This document shows positions 8,921 through 21,961 of a stretch of 64,000 nucleotides of DNA, in pieces. Source of the stretch: Pseudarthrobacter sp. IC2-21 (GTDB taxonomy: Bacteria; Actinomycetota; Actinomycetes; Actinomycetales; Micrococcaceae); NCBI RefSeq assembly GCF_034048115.1, contig NZ_CP139145.1, positions 2,170,001 to 2,234,000 on the forward strand. Reading direction: 5' to 3'. The position numbers and the translations under genes were made by a program. Position 1 is the first letter of the stretch. The number at the start of each line of letters is the position of its first letter. Below the pieces are notes generated by a model, which worked only from the letters and a program-made list of their open reading frames with translations, made no database searches and was not told the origin of the DNA.

Positions 8921-10156
8921 CTAGGCGTTGAAGAAGGCCTTGAGGTCGTCCACACGGTCCAGCCGCTCCCACGTGAAATCGGGATCGTCGCGGCCGAAGT
9001 GTCCGTGCGCGGCCGTTTTGGCGTAGATGGGCCGTTTGAGGTCCAGGGCGTCGATGATGGCGCGGGGGCGGAGGTCGAAGATCTCGGCGATGGCGTCGCT
9101 GATGCGGGCCGGGTCCACTGTTTCGGTGCCGAAGGTTTCCACGTAGGTGCCTACTGGACGGGCCTGCCCGATGGCGTAGGCGATCTGGATCTCGGCGCGC
9201 TTGGCAAGGCCGGCTGCCACCACGTTCTTGGCCACCCAGCGCATGGCGTAGGCCGCGGACCGGTCCACCTTGGACGGGTCCTTGCCGGAGAAGGCACCGC
9301 CGCCGTGGCGGGCCATGCCGCCATAGGTGTCCACGATGATCTTGCGGCCGGTCAGGCCGGCGTCGCCCACGGGGCCGCCGATGACGAACTCGCCGGCGGG
9401 GTTGAGGATGTTTACAGCCCGGGAGATGTCCAGGTTGGCGGCAGCCAGCACCGGGGCGATGACGAAGGAGGCGAGGTCGGCGCGGAGCCGGTCCAGGCTG
9501 GTGCCTTCCGCGTGCTGGCTTGAAATGACCACGGTCTCGACGGAGACGGGCACGTCTTTGTCGTAGCCCACGGTGACCTGGGTCTTGCCGTCGGGACGGA
9601 GATAGGCCAGTTCGCCGGACTTGCGCACCACCGTGAGGCGTTCGGACAGGCGGTGTGCCAGCCAGATCGGGGTGGGCATGTAAGACGGGGTTTCGTCGCT
9701 GGCGTAGCCGAACATCAGACCCTGGTCGCCGGCGCCCTGAAGATCGTAATCGTCCTCCTGGCGGCCTTCACGGGCTTCCAGCGAATTGAAAACACCCCCG
9801 GCGATGTCATTGGACTGCTGGCCGATGGATACTGACACGCCGCAGCGGGCGCCGTCGAAACCGTTGGCCGACGAGTCGTAGCCGATCCCCAGGATGGTCT
9901 CCCGGACGATCTGCGGGATTTCAACGTAGGCGTCCGTGGTGACCTCACCGGCGACGTGGACCAGGCCGGTGGTGGCCATGGTCTCGACGGCGACGCGGGA
10001 CTCCGGGTCGACTGCCAGCAGCGCGTCCAGGATGGCGTCACTGATCTGGTCGCAGATTTTGTCCGGGTGGCCTTCGGTGACCGACTCGGAGGTAAAGAGC
10101 CGGAGCGCGGAGGGCGTGGCCCCGTGGGTGTGGGGAATGTGCAGCGGTAAAGTCAC
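8921..10156 (-). CDS. metK: S-adenosylmethionine synthetase (411 aa)
   Basis: The enzyme makes S-adenosylmethionine from methionine and ATP in the cytoplasm. All family signatures are present: [19 protein letters not shown] near residue 24, the hexapeptide [12 protein letters not shown], and the phosphate-binding [19 protein letters not shown]. The length is normal. A GTG start is preceded by AAGGTAG. The gene sits between coaBC and priA, an order conserved in actinobacteria. The 78-base gap upstream shows no SAM riboswitch fold that I can recognise. Confidence 0.97.
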   Translation of the reverse strand: MTLPLHIPHTHGATPSALRLFTSESVTEGHPDKICDQISDAILDALLAVDPESRVAVETMATTGLVHVAGEVTTDAYVEIPQIVRETILGIGYDSSANGFDGARCGVSVSIGQQSNDIAGGVFNSLEAREGRQEDDYDLQGAGDQGLMFGYASDETPSYMPTPIWLAHRLSERLTVVRKSGELAYLRPDGKTQVTVGYDKDVPVSVETVVISSQHAEGTSLDRLRADLASFVIAPVLAAANLDISRAVNILNPAGEFVIGGPVGDAGLTGRKIIVDTYGGMARHGGGAFSGKDPSKVDRSAAYAMRWVAKNVVAAGLAKRAEIQIAYAIGQARPVGTYVETFGTETVDPARISDAIAEIFDLRPRAIIDALDLKRPIYAKTAAHGHFGRDDPDFTWERLDRVDDLKAFFNA

Positions 10157-10234
10157 TCAACTACCTTACTGGTTGGGAACGGACGTCCGGCCGCGTGCGT
10201 CCCCGTGCTAAGGAAACGCTGTTCGGCGAGCGGG

Positions 10235-11482
10235 TCAGGCGTGCGGTGAAACGTGGTTCAGCTCGTGGCCGACCCGTGTGATCACGGCGGCCGAAACCTC
10301 GGACTTGGACCCGGCTGCCTCTTGAGGTTCGGCGTCGGAGCGGGCCAGGATGACTACCGAATTGGTGTCCTGCCCAAAAACCTTGTCCGTTCCCACATGG
10401 TTGACCACCAGGAGGTCGCAGCCCTTGCGCTTGAGTTTTGCCTCGGCGTACGCCAGGACGTCCCCCTGGCCGTCACCGGTTTCCGCCGCGAAGCCGACAA
10501 TCAGCTGGTGGCGGCGGGCAGCCTCATTCCCGGGAGCGCTGCGGGCCTCCACCAATTCCTGCAGGATGTCCGGGTTGCGGACCAGGGTAATGACCGGGTC
10601 CGCCGTGTCATCGCGCTTTTTGATTTTTGTGCCGGAGACCTCCGCAGGACGGAAGTCTGCCACCGCGGCGGCCATGATGACGACGTCGGAATCGGCAGCT
10701 GCCGCAAGCGCGGCTTCCCTCAGCTGCAGGGCGGTTTCCACCCTGACCACGTCCACGCCGGCGGGAGCCGGGACGTCCATGTGGGCCGCGATGAGCCGGA
10801 CCGTGGCACCGGCGTTGCGGGCCGCAACGGCCAGCGCAACGCCCTGCTTCCCGGAAGACCTGTTGCCCAAAAACCGGACCGGATCCAGGGGTTCCCGGGT
10901 GCCGCCGGCGCTGATGGTCACCTTCCGGCCGGCCAGCGGGAGCTGGAAATCGGACTGGCCCTGGGAGAGGGCCATGGCCGCGTCGAAGATGGCTTCCGGT
11001 TCGGGCAGGCGGCCCGGACCGGAGTCGGCGCCGGTGAGCCGGCCACTGGCCGGTTCGAGGACGGCGACGCCCCGGCTGCGCAGGGTCTCGACGTTGGCGC
11101 GGGTGGCGGCGTGCTGCCACATTTCCGTGTGCATGGCCGGGGCGAAAAGTACCGGCCCCCGGGCCATCAGCAGCGTGTTGGTGAGGAGGTCACCGGCCTG
11201 ACCCGTGGCCGCACGGGCCAGGAGGTCCGCAGTAGCCGGTGCCACCACGATCAGGTCGGCCTCATGGCCGAGCCTGACGTGGTTGACCTGATGAACGTCG
11301 TCGAAGACGCTGTTGCTGACGGGGTTGCCGGAAAGGGCTTCCCAGGTGGCGACACCCACAAAGCGGGTAGCCGCCTCGGTGGGTATCACCGTGACGTTGT
11401 GGCCGGCTTCAGTAAAAAGCCGGAGGAGCGATGCGACCTTGTAGGCCGCAATCCCTCCCCCGACTCCGAGGACTATGCGCAC
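10235..11482 (-). CDS. coaBC: Bifunctional phosphopantothenoylcysteine decarboxylase / phosphopantothenate-cysteine ligase (415 aa)
   Basis: Two domains make 4'-phosphopantetheine for coenzyme A. The N-terminal flavin decarboxylase (CoaC, about 1-180) carries NHVRLGHEADLIVVAPATAD with the active-site His, and APAMHTEMW, the actinobacterial form of the PXMNXXMW substrate motif. The C-terminal ligase (CoaB) carries GGTREPLDPVRFLGNRSSGKQG and the Lys-rich TKIKKRDD loop. The GTG start has GGAGG four bases upstream. It follows rpoZ by 27 bases and was probably co-transcribed with gmk, rpoZ and metK. Confidence 0.96.
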   Translation of the reverse strand: MRIVLGVGGGIAAYKVASLLRLFTEAGHNVTVIPTEAATRFVGVATWEALSGNPVSNSVFDDVHQVNHVRLGHEADLIVVAPATADLLARAATGQAGDLLTNTLLMARGPVLFAPAMHTEMWQHAATRANVETLRSRGVAVLEPASGRLTGADSGPGRLPEPEAIFDAAMALSQGQSDFQLPLAGRKVTISAGGTREPLDPVRFLGNRSSGKQGVALAVAARNAGATVRLIAAHMDVPAPAGVDVVRVETALQLREAALAAAADSDVVIMAAAVADFRPAEVSGTKIKKRDDTADPVITLVRNPDILQELVEARSAPGNEAARRHQLIVGFAAETGDGQGDVLAYAEAKLKRKGCDLLVVNHVGTDKVFGQDTNSVVILARSDAEPQEAAGSKSEVSAAVITRVGHELNHVSPHA

Positions 11483-11509
11483 GTGACCTCCGTCAACAGG
11501 CAGTCAGAC

Positions 11510-11770
11510 TTACTCTGAAGCTTCGATCGGGGTGGAAACGAGCTTGCCTTCGTTGATCTCGCGCAGGGCGATGGACAGCGACTTCTCGTTCAGCTTGGTA
11601 TCGACCAGCGGGCCGACGTATTCGAACAGGCCCTCGTGCAGCTGGGCGTAGTAGGCGTTGATCTGACGTGCACGCTTGGCACCGAAGATCACCAGGCCGT
11701 ACTTGGAATCAGCTACCTTCAGCAGATCGTCGATCGGCGGGTTGATGATGCCTTCAAGGTTCGTGGACAC
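11510..11770 (-). CDS. rpoZ: RNA polymerase omega subunit (86 aa)
   Basis: The small omega subunit helps assemble the beta' subunit of RNA polymerase. The sequence has the conserved core [21 protein letters not shown] and [12 protein letters not shown] typical of actinobacterial omega. A GTG start follows a GGAGAATTC ribosome site. Its position between guanylate kinase and coaBC is the usual one. Confidence 0.96.
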   Translation of the reverse strand: MSTNLEGIINPPIDDLLKVADSKYGLVIFGAKRARQINAYYAQLHEGLFEYVGPLVDTKLNEKSLSIALREINEGKLVSTPIEASE

Positions 11771-11806
11771 GAATTCTCCAAATTCTAACGGGCTGACTTG
11801 TACGCG

Positions 11807-12382
11807 CTACTGGTGCGGGTGCGGGGTCAGCCCCATGAGTGAAACAAGCTCGTCCGCTGCCCGGCGAATGTCATCGTTAACGACGGTGTAGTCAAACTCC
11901 GGTTCAGCGGCAAGTTCCAGTTTAGCGGTTTCCAGGCGTCGCTGCTGCTCGTCGGCACTTTCCGTGCCGCGGCCCACGAGTCGGCGCACCATTTCGTCCC
12001 AGCTGGGGGGTGCCAGGAAGACGAACTGGGCGTCCGGAACGGCAGCTTTAACCTGCCGGGCTCCCTGCAGGTCAATTTCCAGCAGCACGGACTTTCCGTC
12101 CGCGATGGCCTGCTTTACGGTGCTCTTGAGTGTTCCGTACGTGTTCTGGCCGTGGACCACGGCCCATTCCAGGAGCTCGCCGGCTGCAACGAGCTTCTCG
12201 AACTCTTCCTTGGATTTGAAAAAGTAGTGGACACCGTCCTGCTCACCGGGGCGCGGGGCGCGGGTGGTGGCCGAAACGGAAAGCCAGACTTCGGGGTAAT
12301 TATCCCGGATGTAGGTGGACACGGTGCCTTTACCAACAGCCGTCGGACCTGCGAGGACTGTCAGTCCCGGATTCTTGCTCAC
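11807..12382 (-). CDS. gmk: Guanylate kinase (191 aa)
   Basis: The enzyme phosphorylates GMP to GDP. It shows a P-loop (LAGPTAVGKGTVS, residues 10-22), the GMP-binding block SVSATTRAPRPGEQDGVHYFFKS and the LLEIDLQGARQVK strand. Length fits the family. The GTG start has AAAGGA just upstream. It lies 45 bases after mIHF and before rpoZ, the standard actinobacterial order. Confidence 0.96.
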   Translation of the reverse strand: MSKNPGLTVLAGPTAVGKGTVSTYIRDNYPEVWLSVSATTRAPRPGEQDGVHYFFKSKEEFEKLVAAGELLEWAVVHGQNTYGTLKSTVKQAIADGKSVLLEIDLQGARQVKAAVPDAQFVFLAPPSWDEMVRRLVGRGTESADEQQRRLETAKLELAAEPEFDYTVVNDDIRRAADELVSLMGLTPHPHQ

Positions 12383-12427
12383 ATGTTCCTTTGCGGCGGT
12401 GTTTGGATCGACGAAGAGTGGTTCGCC

Positions 12428-12754
12428 CTATTTCTCGTCTATAAAATCTACCAGCGCCTGGCGCTGGTGAATGCCCAGGCCGCGGACCCGCCGGGAAGCC
12501 GCGATGCCCAGTTGCTCCATTATGGCCGCGGCCCGCACCTTACCGATGCCCGGCAGGGCCTCCAACAGTTCGGCTACCCGCATCCGCGCCAAGGCGTCGT
12601 CCTGGGCCGCTGAGCTGATGATGTCCGCCGCCGACGTCTCGCCGTTCTTGAGCCGTTCCTTCACCGCGGCCCGGGCTGCCCGGGCCGCGGCGGCCTTCTG
12701 CAGGGCATCAGCGCGTTCTGACGCGGATAAGGGTCGCAGGCTCATGGAGGACAC
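12428..12754 (-). CDS. mihF: Integration host factor, actinobacterial type mIHF (108 aa)
   Basis: This nucleoid-associated DNA-binding protein is unrelated to the IHF of proteobacteria. The typical pattern is seen: a basic Ala-rich N-terminal helix (KAAAARAARAAVKERLKNG), then a helix-two-turn-helix core LLEALPGIGKVRAAAIMEQLGI and the final RRVRGLGIHQRQALVDF, which contacts DNA. The GTG at 12754 or the ATG nine bases inside may be the start. Its place between pyrF and gmk matches Mycobacterium tuberculosis, where mihF also precedes gmk. Confidence 0.94.
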   Translation of the reverse strand: MSSMSLRPLSASERADALQKAAAARAARAAVKERLKNGETSAADIISSAAQDDALARMRVAELLEALPGIGKVRAAAIMEQLGIAASRRVRGLGIHQRQALVDFIDEK

Positions 12755-12805
12755 CCCCGGAAATTTTCAGATGCGTCCATGGCGGCCGCCATTGGACTTG
12801 TCCTG

Positions 12806-12834
12806 AAACTACCCTTTGGGGCCCCTTGAATCAA
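12806..12834 (-). promoter_or_regulatory. Candidate promoter for mihF-gmk-rpoZ
   Basis: On the minus strand TTGATT (12829-12834), a 17-base spacer and TAGTTT (12806-12811) form a plausible sigma-70-type promoter about 50 bases before the mIHF start. This would separate the mihF-gmk-rpoZ-coaBC unit from the pyrimidine operon upstream. It is called from sequence alone. Confidence 0.4.
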
Positions 12835-12888
12835 TGGACGCCCGCATTATCCGGCCCGGCAACCGCGTGAATTCGCCAAACCCGCGGC

Positions 12889-13744
12889 TCAACTTTCGCG
12901 GAGGCCGTCCAGCGTTCGCCGGGCCGCATCCTGCAGTCCCTGGATCCCCGGGCCGGCGGCAAGGATGTCCCGGCTCGATGTGCCCAGCACCTGCGGGTAC
13001 GCCGCGCCGAATGTCCTGCGAAGATCAGCCGGCGTTGCGCCCTGGGCACCCAGACCCGGGGCAAGGATGGGCCCGCGGACGGCTTCCAGGTCGAGCCGCA
13101 GGTCGGCCAGCGCTGTGCCTACCGTGGCGCCGACCACCAGCCCGACTGAGCCGAGCGGCCCGGTAAAGCGCCGGTTCTCCGCCGTGGCGGCTTCCGTGAT
13201 CCGGCGCGCCACGGAGTCCGCGCCGCCGACGTGCTGGACCGAGGCGCCCTCCGGGTTGGAGGTCAGGGCGAGCACAAAGACGCCGCGTCCGTACTGCGCC
13301 GCCAGCTCCAGGGCCGGCCGGAGCGACTCAAACCCGAGGTAGGGGCTCAGCGTCACAGAATCGGCCGCCAGCGCCGATCCGTCCCGGAGCCAGGCATCCG
13401 CGTAGGCGGCCATGGTGGAGCCGATGTCGCCCCGCTTGGCATCGGCGATGGTGAGCACCTGGCCGTCGGCGGCGGCCAGTACTTCCTCCAGCACGGCCAT
13501 GCCGGCTGAGCCGTGGCGCTCGTAAAGCGCCACCTGCGGCTTTACCGCGGCAGCGAGCGAACCTACTGCCTCCAGGACGGTCAGCGAAAACCGCCTCAGC
13601 CCGGCGGCGTCGTCGTCGAGTCCCCAGTTCTTCAGCAGCGCGGGGTGCGGGTCAATGCCCACACACAGCGGGCCGCGGGCCGCCACGGCCGCCCCCAGCC
13701 GGGAGCCGAAGGACTCCCGGCCGGTGGACGGTGCGGGGCCGGAC

Positions 13745-13752
<8 letters not shown>
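12889..13752 (-). CDS. pyrF: Orotidine 5'-phosphate decarboxylase (287 aa)
   Basis: The last step of UMP synthesis. The catalytic signature [20 protein letters not shown] is intact, with [16 protein letters not shown] near the N-terminus, both typical of the longer type-2 PyrF family of actinobacteria. The frame is open far upstream through carB, but the true start is the ATG at 13752, where the family sequence begins. This start overlaps the end of carB by eight bases. It is the last gene of the pyr operon. Confidence 0.95.
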
Positions 13753-17082
<3,330 letters not shown>

Positions 17083-17083
<1 letters not shown>

Positions 17084-18375
17084 TACTTGTTGTCCTCAGT
17101 CTTGTTGTCAGTCTTCTGCGTTGCTGCCGGGTGTGCGGAGTCCACCGGTTCCTTGGAGAGGTTGGCCGTCCGGCCAATCCGGGTGCCTTCCATCAGGTCG
17201 ATGAAACGGTCGAACAGGTAGGCGGCGTCGTGCGGCCCGGCGGCAGCCTCGGGGTGGTATTGGACCGAGAAGGCGGGGATGTCCAGGCAGGCCAGGCCTT
17301 CCACGACGTCGTCGTTCAGGCTGATGTGGCTGACCTCGACGCGGCCGTACCGCTCCTCCGGGGCCTGCGTGGCGCCGTCGAGCGGGGCGTCCACGGCGAA
17401 ACCGTGGTTCTGGGAGGTGATCTCCACCTTGCCGGTGCGGCGGTCCATCACGGGCTGGTTGATGCCGCGGTGGCCGTAGCGGAGTTTGTACGTACCGAAG
17501 CCGAGCGCGCGGCCCAGGATCTGGTTTCCGAAGCAGATGCCGAAGTACGGCAGTTTCTCATCCAGGACCGAGCGCAGGAGCTTGACCTGGGCGTCGGCCG
17601 TGGCCGGGTCACCGGGGCCGTTGGACATGAAGAACCCGTCCGGGTTGACGGCCTTGACGTCTTCCAGGGTGGCGGTGGCCGGGAGCACGTGGACCCGGAC
17701 GCCGCGTTCGGCGAACCGGACCGGGGTCATGGCCTTGATGCCGAGGTCGATGGCGGCGATGCTGAACCGGGCGTCGCCTTCCCAGCCGTGGTCCTTGGGA
17801 TCCACCACGTACGCCTTGTCCACGCTGACTTCCTCAGCCAGGCGGGCGCCTTCCATCGGCGCGCTGGCCAGGACGGCGGCTACCAGTTCCTTGTCAGAGG
17901 CCTTGGCGGCGTCGCCTGAGAAGATTCCGGCGCGCATGGTCTTGTGTTCGCGCAGGTGCCGGGTGATGGCGCGGGTATCCACGCCCTGGATTCCTACGAT
18001 CCCCTGGTCAACAAGCTCCGCGTCCAAGGAGCGTTCAGAGCGCCAGTTGGAGGGGCGTCGTGCGGCGTCGCGGACAATGTAGCCGGCCACCCAAATGCGG
18101 CGGGACTCGGCGTCGTCACTGTTCACGCCGGTGTTGCCGATGTGCGGTGCGGTCTGCACCACGAGCTGGCGGGCGTAGGAGGGATCCGTGATGGTCTCCT
18201 GGTAGCCGGTCATGCCCGTGGCGAACACTGCCTCGCCCAGGGCGGTGCCCTGCGCACCGTAGCTGGTGCCGCGGAACATGCGGCCGTCTTCCAGGACGAA
18301 GACTGCCGGTGCGGGCGCCGTGGGGGAACTCGTTGCTTGGGGTGTCGCTGTTTCAGTCACTGTCTTACTTTCCAC
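17083..18375 (-). CDS. carA: Carbamoyl-phosphate synthase small chain, glutamine amidotransferase (430 aa)
   Basis: The subunit releases ammonia from glutamine for CarB. The class-I amidotransferase centre is visible: [10 protein letters not shown] with the Cys nucleophile, and [14 protein letters not shown] with His and Glu. The N-terminal domain begins [13 protein letters not shown]. Two GTG starts are possible: 18375, which overlaps the upstream PH-like gene by eleven bases, or 18360, five bases past that gene's stop and preceded by GGAAAG. The second has the better ribosome site. The first 15 or so residues are a Thr/Ala/Pro-rich tail in either case. Confidence 0.96.
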
Positions 18376-18892
18376 TCTGGGGATCCTGGGAATGTTCTTG
18401 GGGGGCGGCGATCAATCGCTGAAGAGAGTCGTGGAGGGAGTCCTTGTCGGCAGCCCTGCGGGTCCGGAAGCCGGTGTCCACGGAGTTGGCCCCGAGGTCC
18501 CACGTCATGACCAGGAGGCCATCCTTTTCCACAAACTTGCCTGCCATGCCGCTTTCCATCCGGACACCGGTCAGGCGGCCGGCAGGGATGTAGACGGCCG
18601 GGGCTCCTGAGCGGTCCAGGAGCACACCGTGCGGGTACACACTCAGGACGGCGTTGGTCCGGATGCCGAGGCCGTGGACGGCGATCCGGTCGAGCCAGTC
18701 ACCGGCGGTGGTGGTGGCAACGTACTGGCCTTCCGCCTCGGCGTCCGGCTCACCGGGCTCCGCGGGCACTGCGGGCAAAGGGTCGACGCCGGCCTGCCGC
18801 CGGAGGCGGTTCCGCCAGCCGAACCCGATCATGACCAGCACGACGGCGATAATCGCCAGGGTGCTGACCAGCGCGAGGGTCTGGGTGTTCAT
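18365..18892 (-). CDS. Small membrane protein with PH-like domain, embedded in the pyr operon (175 aa)
   Basis: One N-terminal membrane span ([20 protein letters not shown], residues 6-25) is followed by a basic patch (RNRLRRQ) and a soluble domain of about 130 residues. The domain includes [24 protein letters not shown] and ends in a charged helix. It looks like a bacterial PH-type domain on the cytoplasmic side. The ATG shares a base with the TGA of pyrC (TGATG), so it is coupled to that gene. M. tuberculosis has a membrane protein (Rv1382) in the same place between pyrC and carA. Its function is not known; the constant position suggests a link to pyrimidine synthesis or simply ancient co-transcription. 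Confidence 0.85.
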   Translation of the reverse strand: MNTQTLALVSTLAIIAVVLVMIGFGWRNRLRRQAGVDPLPAVPAEPGEPDAEAEGQYVATTTAGDWLDRIAVHGLGIRTNAVLSVYPHGVLLDRSGAPAVYIPAGRLTGVRMESGMAGKFVEKDGLLVMTWDLGANSVDTGFRTRRAADKDSLHDSLQRLIAAPQEHSQDPQSGK

Positions 18893-20244
18893 CAGGCGGC
18901 GCCTGCCGCAGCCGCCGCCGATTCGCGGTAGGGGGTGTTGAGCTGGCCGGCCAGCACGGTGGGGTGGCCCTTGTAGAACGTGGCGACCACCTTGCCCGGC
19001 AGTTCGAGGCCGGCAAACGGGGAGTTGCGGCCCATGGTGGCCATTTTTTCCGGATCGACGGTCCAGCGGGCGGCGGGGTCCACCAGGATGAGGTTGGCGG
19101 GCTCGCCGGCGTCCAGGGGCCGGCCCTGGTCCGCCAGGCGGCCGATCCGGGCGGCGGCGGTGGAGGTCACCCGGGCGAAGTCGGCCCAGGTCATCAGGCC
19201 CGTCTCGATCATGGTGTGCTGGACCACGGACAGGGCGGTTTCCAGCCCGGTCATGCCCATGGCCGCCTGCGCCCACTCGCATTCCTTGTGCTCGCTGGGG
19301 TGCGGGGCGTGGTCGGTGCCCACAACGTCGATGGTGCCGTCAGCCAGTCCGGCGCGCAGGGCCTGCACATCGGCATCCGTGCGCAGCGGCGGGTTGACCT
19401 TGTAGACCGGGTTGTAGCTGCGGACCAGATCGTCCGTCAGCAGGAGGTGGTGCGGGGTGACCTCGGCGGTGACGTTGATGCCGCGTTCCTTGGCCCAGCG
19501 GATGATCTCCACGGAACCGGCGGTGGAGACGTGGCAGACGTGCAGGCGGGAGTCCACATGCTGCGCCAGCAGCACGTCGCGGGCAATGATGCTTTCCTCG
19601 GCCACCGCGGGCCAGCCCGTGAGGCCCAGAACCGCGGAGACGGCGCCCTCGTTCATCTGGGCCCCGGCGGTGAGGCGGGGTTCCTGCGCGTGCTGGGCAA
19701 CCACGCCGTCGAACGCTTTGACGTACTCCAGCGCGCGGCGCATCAGCACGGGATCGTGGACGCAGATGCCGTCGTCGGAGAACATCCGCACCTGGGCGCG
19801 GGAATCGGCCATGGCGCCCAGCTCGGCGAGCTGCTCCCCCGCCAGGCCAACGGTGACGGCGCCCACCGGGCGGACGTCCACCCAGCCGGCGGCACGGCCC
19901 AGGCTGTGGACCTGCTCCACCACGCCGGCGGTGTCCGCCACCGGATTGCTGTTGGCCATGGCGTGGACGGCCGTGTAGCCGCCCAGGGCTGCGGCGCGGG
20001 TGCCGGTCTCGACGGTCTCGGCATCTTCACGGCCGGGTTCGCGCAGGTGGGTGTGCACGTCCACCATGCCGGGCAGCGCCACCAGGCCGGCCGCCTCGAT
20101 GACGGTGGCGGCCTGGGCGTCACTGTGGCCGGCCGCGCCGGTGCCACGGGCGGTAATAACGCCGTCACGGATAAGCAGGTCCTCGGCGTCGCCGCCCAGG
20201 ATGGCCGCACCGCGGATCAGGTACGTTCCGTTGTTCTCTGCCAT
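18892..20244 (-). CDS. pyrC: Dihydroorotase (450 aa)
   Basis: The enzyme closes carbamoyl aspartate to dihydroorotate. Zinc-binding motifs of the amidohydrolase superfamily are clear: PGMVDVHTHLREPG near residue 58, CHVSTAGS, EVTPHHLLL and GTDHAPHPSEHK. This is a type-I bacterial dihydroorotase of normal length. The ATG shares its A with the TAA of pyrB (TAATG), and the stop overlaps the next ATG, so translation is coupled on both sides. Confidence 0.96.
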   Translation of the reverse strand: MAENNGTYLIRGAAILGGDAEDLLIRDGVITARGTGAAGHSDAQAATVIEAAGLVALPGMVDVHTHLREPGREDAETVETGTRAAALGGYTAVHAMANSNPVADTAGVVEQVHSLGRAAGWVDVRPVGAVTVGLAGEQLAELGAMADSRAQVRMFSDDGICVHDPVLMRRALEYVKAFDGVVAQHAQEPRLTAGAQMNEGAVSAVLGLTGWPAVAEESIIARDVLLAQHVDSRLHVCHVSTAGSVEIIRWAKERGINVTAEVTPHHLLLTDDLVRSYNPVYKVNPPLRTDADVQALRAGLADGTIDVVGTDHAPHPSEHKECEWAQAAMGMTGLETALSVVQHTMIETGLMTWADFARVTSTAAARIGRLADQGRPLDAGEPANLILVDPAARWTVDPEKMATMGRNSPFAGLELPGKVVATFYKGHPTVLAGQLNTPYRESAAAAAGAA

Positions 20245-21278
20245 TACTTGCTCTCCTCTGTGGAACGGGGTGTGCGGGCAGGGTCAGTGGCTGTGCCCGC
20301 GGTGGCGGCTGGTTCGCGGGTGTCCCCGGAGAGCAGCAAATACAGTGCGGCCATGCGGATCGAGACGCCGTTGCGCACCTGTGCAAGCACGGTGGAACGG
20401 GGTGAATCGGCGGCGGCCGCGGAAATTTCCAGGCCCCGGTTCATGGGGCCGGGGTGCATGATGATGGTGTCTTTGAGCCCCAGGGAGTCCAGCGCGCGGA
20501 GCCGGTTGTCGTCAAAGCCCCAGCGGCGGGAGTACTCGCGGGTGGACGGGAAGAATGACGCGTTCATCCGCTCGCCCTGCACCCGCAGCATCATCACCGC
20601 GTCCACTCCCTTTTTGAGGGTTTCGTCGATGTCGTAGCTGACCTTGCAGGGCCAGTGCTCGACGCCGATGGGCAGCAGGGTGGGCGGCGCCACGAGGGTG
20701 ACGTCAGCGCCCAGGGTGCGGAGCAGCCAGACGTTGGAGCGGGCGACGCGGGAATGCAGGACGTCGCCGGCGATGGCGACGCGCATCCCCTTCAGGTCAG
20801 CACCGATGGACCCGTTCCCGGAGAGCCTGGACCAGTGACGGCGCATGGTGAAGGCGTCAAGGAGTGCCTGGGTGGGGTGTTCGTGGGTGCCGTCGCCGGC
20901 GTTGATGACGGCTGCGTCAATCCAGTCGGTGGCGGCCAGGCGGTGCGGTGCGCCGGAGGCCCAGTGACGGATCACGACGGCGTCAACACCCATGGCTGCC
21001 AGCGTCTGGGCCGTGTCCTTGAGGGATTCGCCCTTGGAAACGGAGGAGCCCTTGGCGGCGAAGTTGATGACGTCCGCGGACAGCCGTTTGGCGGCCGCTT
21101 CGAAGGAAATCCGCGTCCGGGTGGAGTCCTCGAAGAAGAGATTGACCACCGTGCGGCCTCGGAGGACCGGGAGCTTCTTGACTTCGCGGTCTCCCACGGC
21201 CGCCATTTCTTCGGCGGTGTCAAGGATGCTGATGGCGTTGGCGAGGCTGAGGTCTTCGGTGGAGAGCAGGTGTTTCAC
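20244..21278 (-). CDS. pyrB: Aspartate carbamoyltransferase catalytic subunit (344 aa)
   Basis: The enzyme joins carbamoyl phosphate to aspartate. The carbamoyl-phosphate loop [19 protein letters not shown] and the [12 protein letters not shown] motif are intact. The C-terminal 35 residues, rich in Ala, Thr and Arg, extend past the usual family end. The GTG start overlaps the TGA of pyrR in GTGA. No pyrI regulatory chain is present in the window, as is normal for actinobacteria. Confidence 0.97.
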   Translation of the reverse strand: MKHLLSTEDLSLANAISILDTAEEMAAVGDREVKKLPVLRGRTVVNLFFEDSTRTRISFEAAAKRLSADVINFAAKGSSVSKGESLKDTAQTLAAMGVDAVVIRHWASGAPHRLAATDWIDAAVINAGDGTHEHPTQALLDAFTMRRHWSRLSGNGSIGADLKGMRVAIAGDVLHSRVARSNVWLLRTLGADVTLVAPPTLLPIGVEHWPCKVSYDIDETLKKGVDAVMMLRVQGERMNASFFPSTREYSRRWGFDDNRLRALDSLGLKDTIIMHPGPMNRGLEISAAAADSPRSTVLAQVRNGVSIRMAALYLLLSGDTREPAATAGTATDPARTPRSTEESK

Positions 21279-21862
21279 AGACCGCCCTCGATGACCACTT
21301 CGTTGACCTGGGCGCCGTCTGCCGCGGTGTCAGTTTCCTCCAGGCGGACCCTGACTTTCTCCGCGGAGGAGGTAGGGAGGTTCTTTCCCACGTGGTCGGC
21401 CCGGATAGGGAGCTCGCGGTGGCCGCGGTCGATCAGCACAGCCAGCCTGACAATCCGGGGACGGCCGAGGTCGGTGATGGCGTCGAGGGCGGCGCGGATG
21501 GTCCGGCCGGAATACAGGACGTCATCAATGAGAACCACAACCTTGTTGTCGATTCCCGTGCGCGGGAGCTGGGTGGGGTACGGCGGCCTGGTGGGCTGGC
21601 GTGAAAGGTCATCGCGGAACATGGTCACATCCAGCTGACCGACGATTTCTGCGGCGTTGACCGTGGGGTCCGCTGCCGCAATCTTCTGTGCCAGGCGAAG
21701 CGCCAGCGGGTAACCGCGGCGCGGGATGCCCAACAGGACCAGGTCCTGGGAGCCTTTGTTGGCCTCGAGGATTTCATGGGCGATACGAGTGAGGGCCCGG
21801 TCAATGTCCGCCTGGCTGAGAACAACCCTGGCTGGAACCGGTGCGCTTGTGACGGAAGTCAA
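21275..21862 (-). CDS. pyrR: PyrR, pyrimidine operon regulator / uracil phosphoribosyltransferase (195 aa)
   Basis: PyrR binds pyr mRNA in response to UMP and also has uracil phosphoribosyltransferase activity. The PRPP-binding motif [18 protein letters not shown] is complete, and [16 protein letters not shown] and [11 protein letters not shown] are typical. The start chosen is a TTG at 21862 because AAGGGGAG lies just upstream. A GTG nine codons earlier has no ribosome site. It heads the operon pyrR-pyrB-pyrC-PH protein-carA-carB-pyrF. No terminator/antiterminator pair is visible in the short leader. That suggests translational control, as described for mycobacterial PyrR. Confidence 0.95.
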   Translation of the reverse strand: MTSVTSAPVPARVVLSQADIDRALTRIAHEILEANKGSQDLVLLGIPRRGYPLALRLAQKIAAADPTVNAAEIVGQLDVTMFRDDLSRQPTRPPYPTQLPRTGIDNKVVVLIDDVLYSGRTIRAALDAITDLGRPRIVRLAVLIDRGHRELPIRADHVGKNLPTSSAEKVRVRLEETDTAADGAQVNEVVIEGGL

Positions 21863-21895
21863 CGCTCGTCTCCCCTTTCCCCGCCTCACGGGACG

Positions 21896-21924
21896 GAATT
21901 AAAAAAGGATCATGTGCGGTTCAA
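21896..21924 (-). promoter_or_regulatory. Candidate promoter of the pyr operon
   Basis: TTGAAC (21919-21924), a 17-base spacer and TAATTC (21896-21901) on the minus strand give a modest promoter match 34 bases before the TTG start of pyrR. The leader would be about 25-30 bases long, too short for classic PyrR attenuation. Confidence 0.35.
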
Positions 21925-21961
21925 AATTACCACACTGGCGCCGGGCACTAGGCTTTCGTCT

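Noticed and set aside
10157..10234. Possible SAM riboswitch before metK
   Set aside because: The gap is only 78 bases, lies just after coaBC, and no paired elements of a SAM class could be traced.
21863..21961. PyrR attenuator in the pyr leader
   Set aside because: The leader from the likely promoter is too short and contains no terminator hairpin or antiterminator.
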